Below the pieces are notes generated by a model. That model ran no database searches. It was not told where the DNA came from and saw only the letters and a program-made list of their open reading frames with translations. 11,745 nt of DNA from Planctomycetaceae bacterium (lineage in GTDB: Bacteria > Planctomycetota > Planctomycetia > Planctomycetales > Planctomycetaceae), in the NCBI GenBank assembly GCA_023258825.1, contig JALQWE010000069.1:1-11745 (forward strand), in the 5' to 3' direction. Position numbers and translations under genes: made by a program. Positions 7,322-11,745 of this stretch are shown in pieces (position 1 is the stretch's first letter; the number at the start of each line of letters is the position of its first letter).

Positions 7322-8170
7322 ATGAGCGAAGAAAAGATGTTAATCCGCGTGGGGCACAGTCCGGATCCGGATGATGCATTCATGTTTCATGCCCTTGCCA
7401 ACGATTCTATCGACACAGGTCGATACCAGTTCGTGCATGAACTTCAGGACATTGAGACACTGAATCGGCGGGCATTCAACGGAGAACTGGAACTGACGGC
7501 GGTCAGCATCCATGGCTTTGCGTTCGTGGAAGACAAATACGCACTGTGTGCCTGCGGTGCCAGCATGGGAGACAATTACGGTCCCATGGTTGTCGCTCGG
7601 GAGCCGCTGCAGATTTCCGATCTGAAGGGGAAGAAGATCGCAGTGCCGGGGACGCTGACCAGTGCCTTTCTGTCCCTGAAACTGCTGCTGGGCGACACCT
7701 TTGAATATGAGGTGCAGCCGTTTGACGAAATTCTGAATCTGGTCGAGCAGGGCCGTTACGACGCCGGACTGATTATTCACGAAGGGCAACTGACGTATGC
7801 CAGTCAGGGCCTGAAACTGATCGTGGATCTTGGGAAGTGGTGGTACGACGAAACGGGTGGGCTGCCGCTGCCACTGGGCGGGAATGCCATTCGCCGGGAC
7901 CTTGGTGAGAAAGCAATGCTGGAAGTCACAGCATTGCTGAAGCAGAGCATTCAGTATGGTCTGGATCACCGCGAAGCGGCGTTGCGGCACGCGATGAAGT
8001 ATGGCCGTGACCTTGACCACGCCAAGACAGATCGGTTTGTCGGGATGTACGTGAACGACTGGACGATTGATTTTGGTGCGAAGGGGCGGGAGGCCGTGCG
8101 ACTGCTGCTGCGGCGAGGCTACGAAGCTGGAGTGATTCCGAAGCTGATTGTTCCGGAGTTCATTGGTTGA
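7322..8170 (+). CDS. mqnD: 1,4-dihydroxy-6-naphthoate synthase (menaquinone biosynthesis, futalosine pathway)
   Basis: A 282-residue protein, the usual length of MqnD. The enzyme converts cyclic dehypoxanthinyl futalosine to 1,4-dihydroxy-6-naphthoate in the futalosine route to menaquinone; the fold is that of periplasmic-binding proteins but the enzyme is cytosolic. Diagnostic segments: HSPDPDDAFMFHAL (12-25), TAVSIHGFAFV, SMGDNYGPMVV, KIAVPGTLTSAFL, DAGLIIHEGQLTY with His153 at the place of the catalytic His described for the Thermus enzyme, and TGGLPLPLGGNAIRRDLG (about 178-195). ATG 7322 is chosen because the 24 in-frame residues upstream (from 7250) are low-complexity and unlike the family; a weak AGG lies about 9 nt before it. 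No other mqn gene is in the window, so the pathway genes are scattered, as is common. Transcription ends at the terminator at 8222-8260. Confidence 0.95.
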   Translation: MSEEKMLIRVGHSPDPDDAFMFHALANDSIDTGRYQFVHELQDIETLNRRAFNGELELTAVSIHGFAFVEDKYALCACGASMGDNYGPMVVAREPLQISDLKGKKIAVPGTLTSAFLSLKLLLGDTFEYEVQPFDEILNLVEQGRYDAGLIIHEGQLTYASQGLKLIVDLGKWWYDETGGLPLPLGGNAIRRDLGEKAMLEVTALLKQSIQYGLDHREAALRHAMKYGRDLDHAKTDRFVGMYVNDWTIDFGAKGREAVRLLLRRGYEAGVIPKLIVPEFIG

Positions 8171-8221
8171 GTTTTGCTGAGCGAGGACGCACGTGCCTCG
8201 GAAGACGGTCGAAGAACAAAC

Positions 8222-8260
8222 AAAAAAGGCCTCTGGGATCGCATCCCGGAGGCCTTTTTT
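8222..8260. terminator. Strong bidirectional intrinsic terminator between mqnD and rimI
   Basis: An 18-nt arm (AAAAAAGGCCTCTGGGAT) pairs with ATCCCGGAGGCCTTTTTT across a 3-nt CGC loop, with a single T-G wobble. An A6 run on one side and a T6 run on the other make it work in both directions. It sits 51 bp after the mqnD stop and 26 bp beyond the 3' end of the convergent acetyltransferase gene. Confidence 0.95.
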
Positions 8261-8286
8261 ATGCTTAAAGATCAGCAGCGAATCAG

Positions 8287-8853
8287 CTACGCCGCATCCA
8301 GTTCAGAGATTCGATTGTGCGGCACGAAGGGCATCACATCGTCCTGATTGAGGCAATAACGCATGTAGTAGGCATCTTCGCAGGTGTCGTCGTAGTGTTT
8401 TCTGAGCACGGTTACTGCCCGAAATCCGCTGTCGGCGAAGAACAGCTGGGCGGGAACGTTGGTTTCCCGAACTTCCAGCACAATTTCGCGTCGGCGCTGC
8501 TGAGACAGTTTGTCAATCAGCCGCTGCACCATCTGGCGTCCGATGCCATTGCGGCGGACATCGGCAGCGACGGCAAAGTTCTGAATGCGGAGCATGGATT
8601 TGTGAAGTTCATAAATCATGAACCCAACAATCCGATGGTCAAGCTCGGCCACTGTGCCGATGCAGTTTCTCTGGCGCAGGCAGCACAAAAACTCTTCTTC
8701 TGTCCAGGGAAACTGAAAGCTTCCACGTTCGATGGACAAAACTTCGTCCATATCACGCCGGATCAACCAGCGGATTTGCGTGCGACTGGCATCCAGCGGT
8801 GGTGTGCCGGAGAGTTCTGCGGGTGCTTGAGAGTTGGATCGTTTCAATCCCAT
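8287..8853 (-). CDS. rimI: RimI-like GNAT N-acetyltransferase
   Basis: A 188-residue protein. RimI-type enzymes transfer acetyl from acetyl-CoA to the N-terminal alpha-amino group of proteins (classically ribosomal protein S18). The GNAT domain covers about 28-175: an FPW segment (48-50) near the substrate loop, motif A VRRNGIGRQMV with the acetyl-CoA-binding R100-x-x-G103-x-G105, LEVRETNVPAQLFFADSGF (motif B region), and HYDD..EDAYYM, matching the RimI C-terminal active-site region. ATG 8853 is chosen because GGAGG lies 5 nt upstream; an in-frame extension to 9087 exists but has no support. Relative to the typical length of about 150 residues it has an extra N-terminal tail of roughly 27 residues and a short C-terminal tail. 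It is convergent with mqnD and divergent from plsC. A different GNAT substrate cannot be excluded. Confidence 0.85.
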   Translation of the reverse strand: MGLKRSNSQAPAELSGTPPLDASRTQIRWLIRRDMDEVLSIERGSFQFPWTEEEFLCCLRQRNCIGTVAELDHRIVGFMIYELHKSMLRIQNFAVAADVRRNGIGRQMVQRLIDKLSQQRRREIVLEVRETNVPAQLFFADSGFRAVTVLRKHYDDTCEDAYYMRYCLNQDDVMPFVPHNRISELDAA

Positions 8854-8858
8854 GCCGG

Positions 8859-8863
8859 CCTCC
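8859..8863 (-). promoter_or_regulatory. Ribosome binding site of the rimI-like gene
   Basis: Minus-strand GGAGG with 5 nt to ATG 8853. It fixes the start well inside the longer open frame that reaches 9087. Confidence 0.7.
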
Positions 8864-9166
8864 GTGCCGATGAGAACCATGAGGAATAACCGTGGCAATC
8901 CGCCTGAGTCCAATGCCATCATTCCATGACAGCCCCGGACGCCCGGGAAAAATATCAGACAGGCAGGGATGCGTCTACAGAGATGAAGCCGGAGTTCCAG
9001 GGCGAATTCAAAAGTGCGAGTCCGTCGGATTCCTGAGCGGCATTTCCTGCCAGACTGTGGCTCTGACCACAGACATGGTCCACTCAACGTCCGCAGCGTG
9101 GATTCGCACTCATTTGGGGACTTCCCGACTTCAGGCCGAATTCGACAGCCGCCCTTGTCCTGGGAA

Positions 9167-9195
9167 TTGACGAAACCGTGGCCCGATTACAGAAT
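9167..9195 (+). promoter_or_regulatory. Candidate sigma-70-type promoter for plsC
   Basis: TTGACG (9167-9172, five of six consensus bases) and CAGAAT (9190-9195, four of six) are separated by 17 nt. Transcription from here would leave a leader of roughly 135 nt before ATG 9339, containing the small stem at 9235-9247. Based on consensus matching only. Confidence 0.3.
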
Positions 9196-9326
9196 CGGAA
9201 CGCCGTTGATCCTTGAGAGACCTGAGATTTCCCTCCTGTCAAACAGGAAAGCCCGGGAATCACTGGAGGGATGGGCAATCTGTGAAACCAGGAAAAGCAG
9301 GGAGCAACTTCAGGCCAACGAGTGGT

Positions 9327-9332
9327 GAGGGA
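9327..9332 (+). promoter_or_regulatory. Ribosome binding site of plsC
   Basis: GAGGGA lies 6 nt before ATG 9339 and supports that start over the upstream in-frame start at 9213. Confidence 0.65.
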
Positions 9333-9338
9333 CGTTCT

Positions 9339-10133
9339 ATGGAACAGCTGACAACAGGCGGTATGTTGTTCGCAATGGTGCTGGGGATCGTGTTGCTGGG
9401 CATGGCGGCGACTTTCAAAAGCATCCATGCGTCTCGCGCCGGCTGGAAGGCCTGGGTCTGTTATCAGATTGCCGCCATCCATCGCCTGCTGTTTTCGCGC
9501 TGCGTTCTGAATAATCGGTGCACGATCCCAGAGAGTGGTCCGGCAATCATCGTGGCCAATCACACAAGCCCAGTGGACCCCATTCTGCTGTGGACCGGTC
9601 ACTTTTCAACCTTTCAACAACCTCATCTCCGAGTGATCGGTTATCTGATGGCGCGGGAGTATTATGATCATTCCGCCGTGATCAAATGGGTCTGTCGCGC
9701 CATGGAGTGTATTCCAGTGGATCGTAACGGGCGAGACGTTCAGCCGGTGAAGCTGGCATTGCGGCGGCTTCAGGAAGGTCGTCTGCTGGGGTTGTTCCCG
9801 GAAGGTCGCCTGAACCAGCGCAGCCCCGAGACATGTTTGCTGGCCGCCGACACAGGTGTTGCCTGGCTGGCCCTGAAAGCCAATGTTCCCGTGCTTCCGG
9901 TCTTTATCCATCAGGCGCCGCGTTCTGATTCCATGGTACGATGCTTCTTCGTGCGGACTCGCAGTCGTCTGACCTATGGACCGCCGCTCGACCTGTCCCC
10001 GTGGCGTGGGACCCACTGGACTCAGGACCAGCTTGCAGACGTCACAGACCTGATCATGAAATCCATCGCGGATCTGGGTGGCATTCAGTTTACCCCGACG
10101 GCTCGACGCGAAGCACCGGCATCGGCCGAATAA
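9339..10133 (+). CDS. plsC: 1-acyl-sn-glycerol-3-phosphate acyltransferase (PlsC/LPLAT family)
   Basis: A 264-residue protein. PlsC enzymes add the second acyl chain to lysophosphatidic acid, giving phosphatidic acid at the inner face of the cytoplasmic membrane. An N-terminal hydrophobic segment (about 9-26) anchors it. All acyltransferase motifs are present in order: NHTSPVD (74-80, catalytic His75 and Asp80), PVDRNGRD (motif II), LFPEGRLN (motif III, FPEG 153-156) and VPVLPV (motif IV, 183-188). ATG 9339 is preceded by a good ribosome binding site. The length suits the family. The C-terminal 25 residues or so are Ala/Arg/Thr-rich and probably unstructured. Planctomycetes commonly carry several paralogues, so a role in another acyl transfer (for example ornithine lipid synthesis) is possible; the specific reaction is inferred from the motifs only. 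Confidence 0.9.
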   Translation: MEQLTTGGMLFAMVLGIVLLGMAATFKSIHASRAGWKAWVCYQIAAIHRLLFSRCVLNNRCTIPESGPAIIVANHTSPVDPILLWTGHFSTFQQPHLRVIGYLMAREYYDHSAVIKWVCRAMECIPVDRNGRDVQPVKLALRRLQEGRLLGLFPEGRLNQRSPETCLLAADTGVAWLALKANVPVLPVFIHQAPRSDSMVRCFFVRTRSRLTYGPPLDLSPWRGTHWTQDQLADVTDLIMKSIADLGGIQFTPTARREAPASAE

Positions 10134-10321
10134 ATCAGCGGCAGAAACCAGGGTCAGCCCGGGCGCTGGCGAATCGCCGGGACTGCGAGGGCCTCCCGGT
10201 TGAGGGACAGCCGGGGCGATGACTTCCCGTGGTGGTGACAGATCAGTACTCTGCGACGGGTACGGGTGCACCGCGTTTCGGGTTCCAGGCGAGTGGCCTC
10301 AAGTTTCCCCTGCAGGCAGAT

Positions 10322-11745
10322 ATGTCAGACAGTATTTCAACGGCGGCCCCACTTCACTCGGACGACGTCAGGTCGCAGGAGCGATACATTCGCATCCGCG
10401 GAGCGAGGACTCACAACCTGCGGGACGTCTCGACAGAAATTCCCTGGGGAAAACTGATCGTCGTGACAGGTGTCAGTGGTTCCGGAAAGAGCTCACTTGC
10501 ATTTGACACGCTGTTTGCCGAGAGCCAGCGACGGTATCTGGAGTGCGTGTCGGTCAAGACGCGCGGGTTGCTGCATCAACTGCCGCGGGCTGACGTGGAT
10601 GAAATTACGGGCCTTGCCCCTGCAATCAGTGTGGACCAGCGAGTTCATTCTGTTCCCCAGCGCAGCACACTGGCGGTCACCACGGAGATTTATGATTTTC
10701 TGCGGTTGTTGTATGCACGCGGGGGAATGGCCCATTGTCCACAGTGTGCCCGCCCTGTCGAGCGGCAGTCGGTGGATCAGATCGTCAATCGGACTCTGCA
10801 GTTTGCTGAACGCACACGCCTGATGATTTTGTCCCCGATGGTGCGTTCAGGAAAAGGTGCGCATCGGGAGATCCTTGAACGCATCGTGCGGCTGGGTTTT
10901 GTCCGTGCGAGGATTGACGGTGTGCTGGTGGACCTCGCAAATCTACCGGCACTGAATCCTGCTGTGGCCCATCAGATTGAAGCGATCGTGGATCGGATCG
11001 TGATCAAGGACGGTATTGCCGGACGATTGCGGGAATCCATCGAGTTGGCGTGTCGTGAGAGTGACGGGACCTGTGTGATCAGCGCCGAGCAGAATGGTCA
11101 GTGGGAGGATCGTTTGTTCAGCACGCGATTCTGCTGCCCGACCTGTGACCTGAGTTTTCCAACGCCGGATCCCGGCACATTCAGCTTTCATTCGCCGCGG
11201 GGAGCCTGTCGTGCCTGTCAGGGAATGGGTGTTGAAGGCTCGGCCATTGAAGGGGAAGTGACCACATTTCGCCGGATCCCCTGTCAAACATGCGAGGGTG
11301 ACCGTCTGCAGGAGTTTCCGCGACGCGTGCAGTTTCTGAATCTGACGTTGCCAGACTTCTGTCGCCTGAGTGTGCAGGCCGCGCTGAAGGTAACCACGGA
11401 ATGGCTGCACAAGTTGACTCAGCCGGACCTGTTGACTCAGGAATCGCGTCTGGTTGCGGAACGGACGCTGCCGGACATTCACTCGCGACTGAAGTGCCTT
11501 GACGACGTCGGCGTCGGGTACCTGACTCTGGACCGCCCAACACGCACGTTGTCTGGAGGAGAATTCCAGAGGGCTCGACTGGCCGCCTGCCTATCGTCTC
11601 GCTTATTCGGTGCGCATTTTGTACTGGATGAGCCAACCGCAGGCCTTCATCCGCGCGATACGCACCGTCTGCTGGCGGCGTTGAAGCAACTGCGGGATGA
11701 TGGCGGAACTGTGATCGTTGTTGAGCATGATCCGCAGGTCATCCA
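10322..11745 (+). CDS. uvrA: UvrA-family excinuclease ATPase subunit (5' part, continues beyond window)
   Basis: 474 codons are visible; the frame is open at the right edge. UvrA is the damage-sensing ABC ATPase of nucleotide excision repair. Visible: IRIRGARTHNL, Walker A GVSGSGKSS (50-58, Lys56), GLAPAISVDQ, TEIYDFLRLLYAR, then a region like the UvrB-binding domain (about GKGAHREILERIVRLGF to the SIELACRE segment). The first zinc module has canonical spacing, C272-x2-C275-x20-C296-x2-C299. Next comes CQTCEGDRL (C321, C324), then LSGGE (410-414), Walker B VLDEP (Asp436, Glu437) and the VVEHD switch His. Only 21 residues separate C299 from C321, whereas canonical UvrA has an insertion domain of well over 100 residues there. 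ATG 10322 directly precedes the conserved N-terminus; AGG lies 5 nt upstream. The 188-bp gap from plsC (10134-10321) holds a stem CCGGGA-11-TCCCGG (10177-10199) but no clear promoter. It may be a paralogue rather than the housekeeping UvrA. Confidence 0.9.
   Translation, partial: MSDSISTAAPLHSDDVRSQERYIRIRGARTHNLRDVSTEIPWGKLIVVTGVSGSGKSSLAFDTLFAESQRRYLECVSVKTRGLLHQLPRADVDEITGLAPAISVDQRVHSVPQRSTLAVTTEIYDFLRLLYARGGMAHCPQCARPVERQSVDQIVNRTLQFAERTRLMILSPMVRSGKGAHREILERIVRLGFVRARIDGVLVDLANLPALNPAVAHQIEAIVDRIVIKDGIAGRLRESIELACRESDGTCVISAEQNGQWEDRLFSTRFCCPTCDLSFPTPDPGTFSFHSPRGACRACQGMGVEGSAIEGEVTTFRRIPCQTCEGDRLQEFPRRVQFLNLTLPDFCRLSVQAALKVTTEWLHKLTQPDLLTQESRLVAERTLPDIHSRLKCLDDVGVGYLTLDRPTRTLSGGEFQRARLAACLSSRLFGAHFVLDEPTAGLHPRDTHRLLAALKQLRDDGGTVIVVEHDPQVI

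Larger units (their letters stand above)
8854..9338. other. Divergent intergenic region between rimI and plsC
   Basis: About 485 bp with no gene I can support. The plsC frame is open upstream to 9213 and the rimI frame to 9087, but both extensions are unlike the families and each gene has a better start with a ribosome binding site. A candidate plus-strand promoter (9167-9195) and a small stem CCTGT-CAA-ACAGG (9235-9247) are the only elements noticed. Confidence 0.5.

Noticed and set aside
8317..8889. Plus-strand frame of 190 codons
   Set aside because: Antisense of the rimI-like gene, which has all GNAT motifs and a ribosome binding site.
9606..10271. Minus-strand frame of 221 codons
   Set aside because: Antisense of plsC; shows no motif.

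Overview
The window (about 11.7 kb, moderately GC-rich) reads as chromosomal DNA of a planctomycete (Planctomycetota). Three things point there: a large surface protein carrying an N-terminal LESRQLMSA motif (the planctomycete LEPR-XLL type), a Ser/Thr kinase with the short helical N-terminal domain typical of planctomycete kinases, and long gaps between single genes instead of tight operons. The genus cannot be fixed from sequence alone. No mobile element, CRISPR array, tRNA or rRNA was seen.

Layout. 1-2342 (minus strand) is the first 780 residues of a secreted multidomain protein: LEPR-XLL-type motif, Gly-rich linker, Calx-beta-like domain, Asp/Asn-rich segment, and the first motif of a class-3-lipase-like domain, which is cut by the window edge. 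A 740-bp divergent intergenic region follows and holds a dense cluster of inverted repeats at 2552-2674. 3082-4542 (+) is a Ser/Thr kinase fused to a degenerate receiver domain. 5126-5791 (+) is an N-acetylmuramoyl-L-alanine amidase with an N-terminal membrane anchor or signal. 6046-6852 (+) is an alpha/beta hydrolase whose nucleophile serine is replaced by glycine. A GC-rich gap full of palindromes (6853-7321) precedes mqnD (7322-8170, +), a futalosine-pathway menaquinone gene. A strong bidirectional terminator (8222-8260) separates mqnD from the convergent rimI-like acetyltransferase gene (8287-8853, -). A 485-bp gap then leads to plsC (9339-10133, +) and the 5' two-fifths or so of a uvrA-family gene (10322 to the right edge), which lacks the canonical insertion domain.

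The genes do not form one pathway. They are mostly housekeeping functions (menaquinone synthesis, phospholipid synthesis, protein acetylation, excision repair, peptidoglycan processing) mixed with planctomycete-specific signalling and surface genes. I see no strong case for a new multi-gene system. The most unusual items are the kinase with a pseudo-receiver domain, the nucleophile-less hydrolase, the UvrA without an insertion domain, and the two palindrome-rich intergenic stretches.
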